A stretch of DNA of 64,000 nucleotides from Corynebacterium pacaense. Lineage in GTDB: Bacteria; Actinomycetota; Actinomycetes; Mycobacteriales; Mycobacteriaceae. The notes beneath the pieces were generated by a model. That model was not told the origin of the DNA, did no database searches, and saw nothing but the letters and a program-made list of their open reading frames with translations. Where the stretch lies: assembly GCF_900169525.1 (NCBI RefSeq), contig NZ_LT821239.1, forward strand, positions 124,001-188,000, written 5' to 3'. Both the position numbers and the translations under genes were made by a program. Shown in pieces: positions 25,148-34,629 of the stretch. Every line of letters starts with the position of its first letter. Positions within the stretch are counted from its first letter, which is position 1.

Positions 25148-27022
25148 CTACTCCCAGCTGCGGACCTTCCGCAGCATCATGCGACTCTTGCGCTGCGAGG
25201 CACCGAGCTTCTTGCTCATCTTGCGCAACACCTTGATGGCGTCGTTGATGTGCGGGCCCTTGTTGAGCATCACGCACTCGGCCCGCAGCGCCATGGCTGC
25301 GTCGGTGATCTCGGCGCGCGAGGGCAGACCGTTCTTGGCCATGTTCTCCAGGACCTGGGTGGCCAGGATGGTCGGGATGTGGGCGGCCTCGCCCAGCGCC
25401 ATGATCAGCTGCGGCACCTCCGCCATGCGCTCGAAACCGAGCTCCACCGCCAGGTCCCCGCGGGCGATCATGATGCCGAAATTCTCATGCTGCATACCGG
25501 TGAGCAGGATCTGCGCGAGGTTCTCAAAGCCCGGGATGGTCTCGATCTTGAGCACCAGGCCCAGGCGCCGGATGGCCTCCTCATCACCGGTCTCCGCGGC
25601 GATATCGCGAAGTGCCTGCAGAACAAACTCAACATCCTCGGTGTTGCGGATGAAGGAGATCGCCGCGATGTCGGCATGGGCGGCGACGAAGCGCAGGTGC
25701 TGCAGATCCTCCTCGTTCAGGCTCGGCAGCGGCAGGTTCGAATCCGGGAGGTTGATCCCCTTGTAGGCGCCGAGGTTGACTCCCTGCGGACGCGCCCTGG
25801 TGACCTCCAGCTCCAGCTCCGTTCCCCCCTCGGTTTCACGTTTGTCAATGCACACCGCGGCAATCGAGCCGTCATCGAAGAGCACCCTGTGCCCCACCTT
25901 CACCGCGTCCACGGCCTGCGGCAGGGTGCAGCTGAGCCGTGGAATCCTGCCCGCGCCCGCCGCGGGATCGTACTCGATCTCCTCGGAGGTGAGAAAGAGT
26001 CGGTCGCCGACCCGGAGTTTGACGCGCTGCACCACCGGCGGGATGCCATGGACGCGGGTGCGCTCATAGTCATGTTCAAGGAGCGTGCCGTTGGCGATGT
26101 AGGCGTTGCGCTCCCCCTGTGCGAGCACCGCCCCCGCGAAGGTGCGGACCACGGTGAACACCCGCTTTGACCCGCGGTTGTCGTGCAGGGTGATCACGCT
26201 GTCCGCCTTCAGCGCTTCGAACCACTCCCGTTTGACCTGGATGGCGAGCGCGGGTCGGCCAGGCAGATTCCCCGGAACCGGCTCGGGGCTTCCCCCCTCG
26301 GCGGGAACAGGGGTGATCCACAGCTTGGAGGGTGTGAGCACCTTGCCCGTTTCCATCCTGGTCACCCGTGCGCGGCCGACCTCGGGCCCCGGCGCGATGG
26401 CACCGGTACGCACCTTCGGACCGGCAAGGTCCATGGAGACCCGGATTTCCCTTCCCATCTCCCCGGCGACGGTGCGGACATTGTCGATCATCGCCTTCCA
26501 CACGGTTTCATCGTCGTGCGCACAGTTGATGCGGGCGAGATCCATGCCGCTTTCGGCGAAGCCGCGGACCATTCCGATGTCGTGGGCCGCCTCCGAGGGC
26601 AGGGTGACCATGATGCAGGAGGGGGTGTCGGGGACGGGTGCGCCGAGCAGGACCTCCGAGTGCTCATCCAGAATCTCGTCGGCGTCGGAGAAGGCATCGA
26701 CGACCTCCTTGGTGGTGTAGATCGGACCCTCGCCGAGATAGGCGCCCAGCACATTGCGGGCGGATTTGAGGCGTGCCTTCACACTGGGTTCGGTGGTGCT
26801 CAGCCGGGTGGATCCGATGGCGGCCAGGCGGCTCTGCAGACCGCTGAGATCCCGGCTCCTCAGGTGGGCGTAGTGCACGAGATTGATGGCACCGACGTAG
26901 TGGGTCGGAGCAACCCTGTCCACCTCGTCCTTATGCTCCTTGGTGACCTCGGCGAGTTCGGTCAGCAGCCGGTCGACGTGGTCCTTGAGCTCAATCAGGT
27001 GATCCCTGTCGAACGTGCCCAT
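25148..27022 (-). CDS. pyk2: Pyruvate kinase paralogue Pyk2
   Basis: A 624-residue protein, longer than standard pyruvate kinase. An N-terminal extension of about 130 residues precedes the kinase core, which has CIMVTLPSEAAHD (a modified first block), RINCAHDD, SMDLAGPKVRTG, the interrupted B domain, KIETIPGFENLAQIL with the catalytic Lys, MIARGDLAVELGFERM and PTILATQVLENM. The C-terminal allosteric domain is absent; the protein ends shortly after the LNKGPHINDAI block. C. glutamicum has such a second pyruvate kinase next to ldh. It lies downstream of ldh on the same strand with a strong hairpin between them. Confidence 0.88.
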   Translation of the reverse strand: MGTFDRDHLIELKDHVDRLLTELAEVTKEHKDEVDRVAPTHYVGAINLVHYAHLRSRDLSGLQSRLAAIGSTRLSTTEPSVKARLKSARNVLGAYLGEGPIYTTKEVVDAFSDADEILDEHSEVLLGAPVPDTPSCIMVTLPSEAAHDIGMVRGFAESGMDLARINCAHDDETVWKAMIDNVRTVAGEMGREIRVSMDLAGPKVRTGAIAPGPEVGRARVTRMETGKVLTPSKLWITPVPAEGGSPEPVPGNLPGRPALAIQVKREWFEALKADSVITLHDNRGSKRVFTVVRTFAGAVLAQGERNAYIANGTLLEHDYERTRVHGIPPVVQRVKLRVGDRLFLTSEEIEYDPAAGAGRIPRLSCTLPQAVDAVKVGHRVLFDDGSIAAVCIDKRETEGGTELELEVTRARPQGVNLGAYKGINLPDSNLPLPSLNEEDLQHLRFVAAHADIAAISFIRNTEDVEFVLQALRDIAAETGDEEAIRRLGLVLKIETIPGFENLAQILLTGMQHENFGIMIARGDLAVELGFERMAEVPQLIMALGEAAHIPTILATQVLENMAKNGLPSRAEITDAAMALRAECVMLNKGPHINDAIKVLRKMSKKLGASQRKSRMMLRKVRSWE

Positions 27023-27088
27023 TACTTCTCCTTGTTTTCACCCCAACACGAGTCTTTTCTGCTCCTCATTGTGCACCGGAATCAGCGA

Positions 27089-27121
27089 ACCGGCACCTCG
27101 AAGATTCTTCGGGGTGCCGGT
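27089..27121 (-). terminator. Intercistronic hairpin between ldh and pyk2
   Basis: A 15-base stem (one mismatch) with a 3-base loop, centred on the loop at 27104-27106. There is no T tract on the minus strand, so it may attenuate transcription or protect the ldh mRNA rather than stop transcription fully. Confidence 0.6.
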
Positions 27122-27139
27122 GTGTCCGGTTATCGGATT

Positions 27140-28093
27140 CTAGGAGGCGGGGAAGATCTTGTCCTGGATCTCCCGCAGGGTGTCCGCGGAGTGCCTGAAG
27201 CGCTCCATCTCATGGTCGGTGATCTCCAGCTCGACGACGCGGCGGATGCCACCGCGGTTGATGATCGCCGGGGTACCGATGTAGATGTCATCCTCGCCGT
27301 ACTCACCGTGCAGCAGGGCGGAGACCGGAAGTGCGACATCCTGGTTCTGCAGGATCGCACGGGTGATCTTGGCCAGGCCCATGCCGATGCCGTAGGAGGT
27401 CGATCCCTTGGCGTCGATGATGTGGTAGGCGGCGTCGCGGGTGTCCTCGAAGATCTTCTCCAGGCGTCCCTCCAGCTCGGGGTCCTTCTCCAGCATCTTT
27501 CGCATGGACACGCCAGCGATGGTGGTAGAGGAGAGGACGGGGAGCTCGGTGTCGCCGTGCTCGCCGATGATGTAGGCGTGGATCGAGCTGGGCGAAACCT
27601 CGTAGAGCTCGCCGAGCATGTAGCGGAAGCGTGCGGAATCGAGAATGGTGCCGGATCCGATGACGCGGTGCCAGTCGAGTCCGGAGATCTTCCACACCGC
27701 GTAGGTGAGGATGTCCACCGGGTTGGAGGCGACGAGGAAGATGCCGTCGAAGCCGCTCTTCATCACCTGACCGACGATGGATTCCATGATGTGGACGTTC
27801 TTGTCCACCAGCTGCAGGCGGGACTCGCCCGGCTTCTGGGCGGCACCGGCGCAGATGACCACGATCGCGGCATCCGCGCAATCCTCATAGGTTCCCTTGG
27901 TGACCCGGGTCCTGGACTGTGCCCAGACGACGCCGTGGTTCAGGTCCATGACATTGCCCTCGAGCTTCTTCTCATCGATATCGATGATCGCGAGGTGATC
28001 GCAGGTGCCCTGGTTGACGAGTGCGTAGGCGTACGCCACTCCGACGTCACCCGCACCGATGAGCACAATCTTGTTTCCGACGGTCTCTTTCAT
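27140..28093 (-). CDS. ldh: L-lactate dehydrogenase
   Basis: A 317-residue NAD-dependent L-lactate dehydrogenase of the LDH/MDH family, reducing pyruvate to lactate under oxygen limitation. The nucleotide motif is [14 protein letters not shown], the substrate loop [16 protein letters not shown] contains the mobile-loop Gln/Arg, and the active-site signature is [12 protein letters not shown] with the proton-acceptor His. Length is normal. Upstream (28094-28219) lies a CATAAT-containing AT-rich promoter region shared with the divergent hydrolase gene. It is followed by pyk2. Confidence 0.96.
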   Translation of the reverse strand: MKETVGNKIVLIGAGDVGVAYAYALVNQGTCDHLAIIDIDEKKLEGNVMDLNHGVVWAQSRTRVTKGTYEDCADAAIVVICAGAAQKPGESRLQLVDKNVHIMESIVGQVMKSGFDGIFLVASNPVDILTYAVWKISGLDWHRVIGSGTILDSARFRYMLGELYEVSPSSIHAYIIGEHGDTELPVLSSTTIAGVSMRKMLEKDPELEGRLEKIFEDTRDAAYHIIDAKGSTSYGIGMGLAKITRAILQNQDVALPVSALLHGEYGEDDIYIGTPAIINRGGIRRVVELEITDHEMERFRHSADTLREIQDKIFPAS

Positions 28094-28219
28094 CTTGCCC
28101 TCCTCCTCAACCCGGGCGGGCCTAGAACGTCAAGGGGATGCCCAGGAGCGTGAATTTGTTTGAACAGTTTTAATTATGCCTGCTTTTGGAGGGAATAGCT
28201 GCCCGATCAAACATTTTGG

Positions 28220-30151
28220 ATGAACATCACAGCTTCGCACTCCGCTCGATCCTGCACAACGCCACGGGTTCTGCCACTATTGCGGATTATGGCGTTGAAC
28301 TTCAGCGTAGTTCCGTTTAGCGCACTCCGCCTCCCCGGGGGGAGGCGGTTGTGGGCGTCGATAAGCAGGTCCTCCCTCCGGGGCGCGGTCGCCGCACTCG
28401 ACGCCACCGCGGAACTGCTACCTGCGGTGCGCATGGTGCGCCGCCGACACCTGCCCGGAAACATGTCCGCAGGTCTGCTCGGCGCCGAGATGGCCACCTG
28501 GTGGGCAATCTCACCATCCCTGCTGCCCCGCCCCTGGTGGGTGACCGCGGCCGATACCGCGGTGTGCCAGGCGCTCGGACACGCGACGGCCACCGCAGTT
28601 CACCAGCTGTTAAGGCGGGCCGTGGCCACCGGGCCGGTTCCCGGATTCGCCCTGGCGCACGGCCTGCTCGCCGGCATCACCGTGGTCTGCATCGCGGTGA
28701 ACGCCCGTCGCCAGAACCAGCAGGCGGCGCTGATGGGGATGCACAACCGCGGTGCCGTCGAGATGGCCGGCGGCATCGCCGCGGGCACTCTCGGCTACGG
28801 CGCCCTGCTGCTGCTCGGTGAGCTGTCACAGGCCGGCACCGATCGCATCAGGGACCTGTGCATGCGACTGCTCCCGCCGTGGGTGAGGTGGCTGAGCTGG
28901 CCCATCGCCATCGGGATGATCACAGGGTGTGTGCTCATCCTCGGGGACCGCGTGGTACTGCGGCGCATGCTCGGAAACGCCGCCCGCAACGCCGCCCGGC
29001 TCAACCAGATGGTCTTTCCCGGCACCACCCAGCCGCGGGAACCCGAGAGATCGGGCAGCCCCTGGTCACTCGAACGCTGGGGGGCCGTCGGGGCGCAGGG
29101 CCGCGCGGTGTTATCCGGTGGCCCCAGACGCGCCGACATCGCCAGGGTCACCGGGCTCAGCGACGCACGCGTCCACGAGCCGATCCGGATCTTCGTGGGC
29201 AAGGTACCCGGACGCAGCCTTGAGGAACAGATCCGGCTGATCATCGCCGAGGTACACCGCACCGGCGCCCTGCGCCGCGACACCATCGTGATCACCACAT
29301 CGACCGGGACGGGGTGGATCACCGACTGGTCCACCGCAGCCGTCGAGTTCCTGACCGGCGGCAACTGCGCGACCATCTCCCTGCAGTACTCCTATCTACC
29401 CAGTGCTCTGAGTTGGTACCGCGACAACGACGCCCCCATCTCCGCCGCCAGAGAGTTAATCGACGCACTCAACACCGAAATCGCCCGACGCTGCGCCGAT
29501 GATACGGCGCGTCCGCGGCTCTACCTCTCCGGCGAATCCCTCGGCGCCTACGGCACCGCGGGAGCCTACGGCGAGGTCGGCGAACTGCTCAACCACGGGG
29601 ACGGCGTCCTGCTTTCCGGCACCCCCAGGTTCAGCTCGGAGATGCGTGCCCTGGTCAGGGGCAGGGACACAGGCAGTCCGGAGCGCCTGCCGCTGATCGA
29701 CGGCGGCCGGCGTATCCGCTTCGTCGCACACCCCGGGCATCTGGACTGTGACTACCGCGGGCGACCCTATGAAAAGCACTGGCAGCGGCCGCGCATGATC
29801 ATCGCGGCCCACGCCTCCGACCCCGTGGTCTGGTGGGACACCGAGCTGTTCTACCGTTGCCCTGACTGGCTGCGTGAGCCGGGGAGCAGGGGTGTTGCGG
29901 CACCGGATGCGCAGCGGCTCGACGTCTTCCCGCGCCTGCGCTGGATACCCTTTGTCACCGGCTGGCAGATAGCCCTCGATCTGCTTGTCTCCGTCGATGT
30001 CCCCGGTGGCCACGGACACAACTACCACGGGGAGTTCTTCGACTACTGGGCCGCCCTCCTCGGCCGACGTGAGGGTGTACCCGCGGTACTGACCCCCGGG
30101 CTGCGGACCCGCGGCGAGCAGTGGATCCGGGAGAACTCGGTGAAAAGGTAG
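28220..30151 (+). CDS. Membrane-anchored alpha/beta hydrolase (Abhydrolase_9 type)
   Basis: About 643 residues (less if ATG 28289 is the start; no good ribosome-binding site separates the two). The N-terminal 250 residues hold several hydrophobic helices, starting with the SPSLLPRPWW block of Abhydrolase_9_N. The C-terminal half is the hydrolase domain with GTGWITDWSTAAVEFL, the nucleophile elbow YLSGESLGAYG and a late His in PGGHGHNYHGEFFDYW. The family is widespread in mycolic-acid bacteria and its substrate is unknown. It is divergent from ldh. Confidence 0.8.
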   Translation: MNITASHSARSCTTPRVLPLLRIMALNFSVVPFSALRLPGGRRLWASISRSSLRGAVAALDATAELLPAVRMVRRRHLPGNMSAGLLGAEMATWWAISPSLLPRPWWVTAADTAVCQALGHATATAVHQLLRRAVATGPVPGFALAHGLLAGITVVCIAVNARRQNQQAALMGMHNRGAVEMAGGIAAGTLGYGALLLLGELSQAGTDRIRDLCMRLLPPWVRWLSWPIAIGMITGCVLILGDRVVLRRMLGNAARNAARLNQMVFPGTTQPREPERSGSPWSLERWGAVGAQGRAVLSGGPRRADIARVTGLSDARVHEPIRIFVGKVPGRSLEEQIRLIIAEVHRTGALRRDTIVITTSTGTGWITDWSTAAVEFLTGGNCATISLQYSYLPSALSWYRDNDAPISAARELIDALNTEIARRCADDTARPRLYLSGESLGAYGTAGAYGEVGELLNHGDGVLLSGTPRFSSEMRALVRGRDTGSPERLPLIDGGRRIRFVAHPGHLDCDYRGRPYEKHWQRPRMIIAAHASDPVVWWDTELFYRCPDWLREPGSRGVAAPDAQRLDVFPRLRWIPFVTGWQIALDLLVSVDVPGGHGHNYHGEFFDYWAALLGRREGVPAVLTPGLRTRGEQWIRENSVKR

Positions 30152-30169
30152 CCGCTAGAGTCGTAGGGC

Positions 30170-30832
30170 ATGAAGTCACGGGCGATTCTCTTCGATCTCG
30201 ACGGCACCCTCATCGACCACGATTCCGCGGCACGCGCCGCGGTTCTCAGCTGGTCGGAGGAGATCGGTGTGGAGGCCGATGTCGAACGCTGGATCGAGCT
30301 GGACAAATGGGGCTTCGCCCGCTTCGAACGCGGTGAGACCACCATCCCCGGCCAGCGGCGTGATCGGATCCGGGCCTACACCGGGCAAAAGCTTGACGAC
30401 GCCGCCTGCGACCGGATCTTTTCCGGCTACCTCCGGGCCTACGAGGCCAACTGGCGCGCCTTCGGCGACGCCCACCGCGCGCTGAAGCGCGCGGTGATAA
30501 CGGGCCGTCCTGTGGGCATCCTCACCAACGGCGCCGAGGAGCTGCAGCGCAGGAAACTGCTGCGCACCGGACTCGACCTGCCCGGAGTCACGCTGCTGGC
30601 GGCCACCACGCTCGACTCCGCCAAGCCACGCCCGGAGATGTATGAACGCGCACTGGCGACCCTGGACGCGACCACCGCCACGATCATCGGCGATGACTGG
30701 TCCAATGACGTGGCCACCCCCCGTTCGCTGGGATGGACCGCCTGGTACCTCGACCGCAGCGGACATGATGACCGTGCGGATGTCATCTCCCTCGATGAGC
30801 TGGACTTCCTCCGGACCCCCGACGGGCAATGA
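30170..30832 (+). CDS. HAD-superfamily hydrolase
   Basis: A 220-residue phosphatase-like HAD protein. Motif I is ILFDLDGTLIDHD, motif II is GILTNGAEELQRRKL with the conserved Asn-Gly, Lys is in SAKPRPEMYERAL, and motif III/IV is IIGDDWSNDVATP. The helical C1 cap between motifs I and II fits the YjjG/phosphoglycolate group. The substrate is unknown. It follows the membrane hydrolase by 18 bases and precedes the FMN reductase gene, so they may be co-transcribed. Confidence 0.88.
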   Translation: MKSRAILFDLDGTLIDHDSAARAAVLSWSEEIGVEADVERWIELDKWGFARFERGETTIPGQRRDRIRAYTGQKLDDAACDRIFSGYLRAYEANWRAFGDAHRALKRAVITGRPVGILTNGAEELQRRKLLRTGLDLPGVTLLAATTLDSAKPRPEMYERALATLDATTATIIGDDWSNDVATPRSLGWTAWYLDRSGHDDRADVISLDELDFLRTPDGQ

Positions 30833-30857
30833 CCACCTTGGCCTAGGCTGGGATGTT

Positions 30858-31403
30858 ATGAAAATTGGAGTAATTCTCGGCAGTATCCGCACCGGCAGGT
30901 TCGGAAAGGGGGTGGCCGATTGGATCATGGACCAGGTGGCACTCCGCGAGGATGAGGGTGTGCACTTCGAGCTCATCGACCTCAAGGAGTTCAACGTTCC
31001 CCTGCTCGATGTGGAAACCGTCCCCGGCGCCGCAAACAAGCACTACGCGGATAAAAACGTCACCGCATGGTCACACGCAATCGATTCCTGCGATGCCTTC
31101 GTTCTCATCACCGCGGAGTACAACCACGGCGTTCCCGGCGCCCTCAAGAATGCCTACGATGTGCTGGGCGGTGAGTGGCGGGGCAAGCCGGTGGGTTTCG
31201 TCTCCTACGGTGCCGCCCAGGGCATCCGCGCCGTCGAGCAATGGCGCCAGATCGTAGCCAATTTCAATCAGTTCGATGTACGCGCGCAGCTGAGCTTCTC
31301 CACCTTCACCGACGTCCGTGACGGCCGATTCAACCCCAATGAGCGCAGCTCCGCCGAGCTGGACAATCTGCTCGCTGCCCTGATCAGCGCGGCGAAGCGA
31401 TAG
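30858..31403 (+). CDS. NADPH-dependent FMN reductase family protein
   Basis: A 181-residue flavodoxin-fold protein. The FMN phosphate loop is VILGSIRTGRFGKGVADW, and the flavin ring contact ITAEYNHGVPGALKNAYD is characteristic of the NADPH:FMN/quinone reductase family. It probably reduces flavin or quinones in the cytoplasm. ATG 30858 with GGGATG-type spacing is used. It could supply FMNH2 to the LLM monooxygenases, but there is no linkage evidence. Confidence 0.88.
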   Translation: MKIGVILGSIRTGRFGKGVADWIMDQVALREDEGVHFELIDLKEFNVPLLDVETVPGAANKHYADKNVTAWSHAIDSCDAFVLITAEYNHGVPGALKNAYDVLGGEWRGKPVGFVSYGAAQGIRAVEQWRQIVANFNQFDVRAQLSFSTFTDVRDGRFNPNERSSAELDNLLAALISAAKR

Positions 31404-31698
31404 GCGGGTGACACCCTGACCTGTGCCGGGCCGGGGCCCGTCTTTCCGGGCCGCAGGGGACGCGGTCCCGGGTACGGCGCGCCCCGGGACCGCGTTGCCC
31501 GGGAAACCCCCAAATGCGGCTCTCCTTCTCCCTGACGAGATCCAGGGTGAACATGGTTCCGATGATCGCCTTTCGAACACTCTCCGTCGCCGCAGAATCG
31601 AAAAGGAGCACATAGGTGCCGTGCCCCGGAAGGCCCCGCCGTGCGCCGACCCATGGTGAGGGTCGACTCGAAACCCGGAGAGCGTCCCTCCAGCTCGC
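31404..31698. other. GC-rich gap with a strong inverted repeat
   Basis: No convincing gene. A perfect 13-base inverted repeat (31460-31472 and 31483-31495, ACGCGGTCCCGGG and its complement) with a 10-base loop lies downstream of the FMN reductase gene and may act as a terminator, although no T tract follows. Minus-strand frames near 31611 give short peptides of uncertain status and are not called. Confidence 0.5.
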
Positions 31699-32352
31699 TC
31701 AGCCCTCCACCCCGCAGGGGATTCCCGTTGAATGCTGGGGGCAGTAACCCTCGGGGTTCTTGTCCAGGTACTGCTGGTGATAGTCCTCGGCGAGGTAATA
31801 ATCCGAGGGTTCGATCACGGAGACCTCGGTGGTGATCTCCCCGAAACCGTGCCTCCGCAGCGTCTCCCCATAGGAGGCGACGATGCCGCGAACAATGTCG
31901 GCGTCCTCCTCGGTCTCCGTATAGAAGGCGGAGCGGTACTGGGTTCCCACGTCATTGCCCTGGCGATAGCCCTGGGTGGGGTCGTGCGCCTCGAGACCGG
32001 CGGCGACGAGCTGTCCGAGGCTGACCCTCTCCGGGTCGTAGACCACCTCCACGATCTCGGTGTGACCGGTGCGTCCCGAACAGACCTCACGGTAGGTCGG
32101 GTTGGGGGTGTATCCGCCGGCGTAGCCGACCGAGGTGCTTTCCACCCCGTCGATCTGCCAGTACATCTGCTCCACTCCCCAGAAGCAGCCCAGGCCGATC
32201 CACACTCTTTTCTGCCCCTGCCTCCAGGGCCCGGTTATCGGTGTTCCCAGGACGGTGTGGGGCTGCGGATTCTCCAGGACGGGGTGGCTTCCGCCCTTGA
32301 GTGCGTTCCCGGGTGAGACCATCTCCGGCTGCGGTGTGAAAAACCATGCCAT
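31699..32352 (-). CDS. msrA: Peptide methionine sulfoxide reductase A
   Basis: A 217-residue enzyme that reduces methionine-S-sulfoxide in proteins. The catalytic Cys lies in IGLGCFWGVEQMYWQ, the conserved GYAGGYTPNPTY block follows, and HTEIVEVVYDP and the C-terminal recycling cysteines (GYCPQHSTGIPCG) are present. ATG 32352 gives MAWFFTPQPEM, the normal actinobacterial start. It is divergent from sodA, forming the oxidative-stress pair known from C. glutamicum. Confidence 0.95.
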   Translation of the reverse strand: MAWFFTPQPEMVSPGNALKGGSHPVLENPQPHTVLGTPITGPWRQGQKRVWIGLGCFWGVEQMYWQIDGVESTSVGYAGGYTPNPTYREVCSGRTGHTEIVEVVYDPERVSLGQLVAAGLEAHDPTQGYRQGNDVGTQYRSAFYTETEEDADIVRGIVASYGETLRRHGFGEITTEVSVIEPSDYYLAEDYHQQYLDKNPEGYCPQHSTGIPCGVEG

Positions 32353-32482
32353 CGTCTCGGATCCTTCCTTGAGCGATTGTCCAACATTGTCACCCTGCAC
32401 AACCAGCTGGTGGCGTGCGATATTCCGATGGCCGACCCGGGGCCCGGTCCGCCGACCATTCTTAGGCGGTGGATAAAAGTCG

Positions 32483-32510
32483 TTGCCAAATCAACAAAGG
32501 CGCCTATCAT
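32483..32510 (+). promoter_or_regulatory. Putative sodA promoter
   Basis: TTGCCA (32483-32488) and TATCAT (32505-32510) are separated by 16 bases, a reasonable sigma-A promoter. It is followed by about 76 bases of leader and an AAAGGA ribosome-binding site before ATG 32587. Confidence 0.5.
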
Positions 32511-32586
32511 GGAGAACCGTGGCACCTGATGACGGTTCGCCGAAATCTGTATATGCTCGGTGCCGAACCCAACGAAAGGACATCAC

Positions 32587-33189
32587 ATGGCTGTTTATGA
32601 ACTTCCGGAACTCGATTACGCATACGACGCTCTCGAGCCCTACATCTCCGCTGAGATCATGGAGCTGCACCACTCCAAGCACCACGCAACCTACGTTGCC
32701 GGCGCAAACGCCGCCCTGGAGGCACTGGAGAAGGCACGCGAGGAGGGCACCAACCCGGATCAGATCCGCGCACTGTCCAAGAACCTCGCCTTCAACCTGG
32801 GTGGACACACCAACCACTCCATCTTCTGGAAGAACCTCTCCCCCAATGGTGGCGGCGAGCCCACCGGTGAGCTGGCCGAGGCCATCAACCGCGACTTCGG
32901 CTCCTTTGAGAAGTTCAAGGATCACTTCTCGTCTGCGGCACTCGGACTGCAGGGCTCCGGCTGGGCCGTCCTGGGATACGACCACATCGCCGGCCGCCTC
33001 GTGGTCGAGCAGCTGACCGACCAGCAGGGCAACATCTCGATCAACCTGACCCCGCTGCTGCTTCTCGACCTCTGGGAGCACGCCTTCTACCTGCAGTACA
33101 AGAACGTCAAGGCTGATTACGTCAAGGCAGTCTGGAACGTCTTTAACTGGGACGACGTGGCACAGCGTTTCGCCGCCGCCTCCAAGTAG
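32587..33189 (+). CDS. sodA: Superoxide dismutase (Mn/Fe family)
   Basis: A 200-residue cytoplasmic superoxide dismutase starting [18 protein letters not shown]. The metal ligands are visible: His in [11 protein letters not shown], His in [12 protein letters not shown], and Asp and His in [15 protein letters not shown]. Gly-Gly-His-like residues favour manganese, but metal choice cannot be settled by eye. An AAAGGA site lies seven bases before the ATG. A 27-codon upstream in-frame extension is rejected. It is divergent from msrA. Confidence 0.96.
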   Translation: MAVYELPELDYAYDALEPYISAEIMELHHSKHHATYVAGANAALEALEKAREEGTNPDQIRALSKNLAFNLGGHTNHSIFWKNLSPNGGGEPTGELAEAINRDFGSFEKFKDHFSSAALGLQGSGWAVLGYDHIAGRLVVEQLTDQQGNISINLTPLLLLDLWEHAFYLQYKNVKADYVKAVWNVFNWDDVAQRFAAASK

Positions 33190-33206
33190 GGCACCCGGTC
33201 ACAGTT

Positions 33207-33233
33207 CCGCCCCGTTTCACCGGGGCGGTTTTT
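33207..33233 (+). terminator. Rho-independent terminator after sodA
   Basis: CCGCCCCG and CGGGGCGG form an 8-base stem with a 6-base loop (TTTCAC), followed directly by TTTTT. It lies 18 bases after the sodA stop. Confidence 0.9.
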
Positions 33234-33318
33234 CATGCGCTATGGTATTCATTTTCTGGATTATAATCTGCCATTTCTAACATTTTACTAATCACAGTCG
33301 CGGGCGCATGATTGTTCC

Positions 33319-34563
33319 ATGGACGTTTATGAAGGCATTCAGCGCGGATCGACCGCATACCGCCGGGCCGTTGTCGCCATGCTCGCGGCCGGCCTGGCCA
33401 CGTTCAACGCGCTCTACTGCACCCAGGCCATGCTCCCGACACTGACCACGGAACTGGGGATCACCCCGACCCAGTCGGCGCTGACCATATCCGCCACCAC
33501 CGGCATGCTGGCGGTGTGCATCGTCCCGGCATCCATCCTCTCCGAACGCTTCGGACGCGGGCGGGTGCTCATCATCTCCGCACTGGCCACCGTCATAGTC
33601 GGCATGCTCCTCCCCTTCGCCCCGGGTATCGAGGCACTGATCGCCCTCCGCGCCCTGCAGGGCGCGCTGATCGCGGGGGTTCCCGCCGTCGCCATGACCT
33701 GGCTCAGTGAGGAGATCCGCCCCCGCGATCTCGGCCGCGCCATGGGCATCTACATCGCCGGCAACGCCGTCGGCGGGTTGACCGGCCGCATCATCCCCGC
33801 CGGACTGCTGGAGATCACCGACTGGCGCGGCGCCCTGTTGGGCACCTCCCTGTCCGCCCTCACCTTCGCCGTGGTCATGGCCGTCACGCTGCCCGCACAG
33901 AAACGCTTCACACCCAAGCAGATCCGCATCCGCCGGGAGTTCGCCGCGATGGGCGCACACTGGCGGAATCCGCGCCTGGCTCTGCTGTTCATCACCGCGT
34001 TCCTGATCATGGGCACATTCGTCTCGCTCTACAACTACCTCGGGTTCCGGATGATCGACACCTTCGGCCTGAGCGAGGCCCTTGTGGGAGCCGTGTTCAT
34101 CATGTACCTCTCCGGTTCCTGGAGCTCCGCGCGGGTCAGCGTCCTGCGCGAACACATCGGCACCGGCCGCACCATGGTGACCATGGCGGTGATCATGATC
34201 ATCGGGGCGCTGCTGATCGCCACCGACAGCCTCACCCTGACGATCCTCGGCCTCTTCGCGGTCACCGCGGCGTTCTTCGCGCTGCACTCGACTGCCTCGG
34301 GCTGGATCGGGATCATCGCCACCGGGGACCGCGCGGAGGCGTCGAGCATGTACCTGTTCTGCTACTATGTCGGCTCGTCGTTGCTCGGCTGGGTCTCCGG
34401 CTTCGTCTTCAGCCACGCCCCCTGGACCCTGTTCATCGGCTGGCTGCTGCTGCTCCTGCTGGTCACCCTGGCCATCTCCGTGGCGCTGGCCCGGCTGGAC
34501 AGGGGCAGGCGCACCATCGGCAGCACCACATCGCCACCCAGCCACAGCGCCGCCCGGGGCTGA
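33319..34563 (+). CDS. MFS transporter (YnfM-like exporter)
   Basis: A 414-residue major facilitator with 12 predicted helices. Motif A between helices 2 and 3 is modified (SERFGRGRVLIIS), helix 4 has RALQGALIAGVPAVAMTWLSEE, and MGIYIAGNAVGGLTGR precedes the mid-protein loop. This resembles E. coli YnfM-type drug or metabolite exporters. The substrate is unknown. An AT-rich stretch at 33234-33318 probably holds its own promoter, since the sodA terminator intervenes. No regulator gene is adjacent. Confidence 0.87.
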   Translation: MDVYEGIQRGSTAYRRAVVAMLAAGLATFNALYCTQAMLPTLTTELGITPTQSALTISATTGMLAVCIVPASILSERFGRGRVLIISALATVIVGMLLPFAPGIEALIALRALQGALIAGVPAVAMTWLSEEIRPRDLGRAMGIYIAGNAVGGLTGRIIPAGLLEITDWRGALLGTSLSALTFAVVMAVTLPAQKRFTPKQIRIRREFAAMGAHWRNPRLALLFITAFLIMGTFVSLYNYLGFRMIDTFGLSEALVGAVFIMYLSGSWSSARVSVLREHIGTGRTMVTMAVIMIIGALLIATDSLTLTILGLFAVTAAFFALHSTASGWIGIIATGDRAEASSMYLFCYYVGSSLLGWVSGFVFSHAPWTLFIGWLLLLLLVTLAISVALARLDRGRRTIGSTTSPPSHSAARG

Positions 34564-34629
34564 GAAAACCCCGCTCAAAAGGTTTTCCATGGTCTGTTCC
34601 GCGGTTACTATCCTGGCTACTGTTGAACC

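Noticed and set aside
31384..31611. Minus-strand short ORF in the gap before msrA
   Set aside because: No ribosome-binding site or domain; coding character fades after about 35 residues, so not called.
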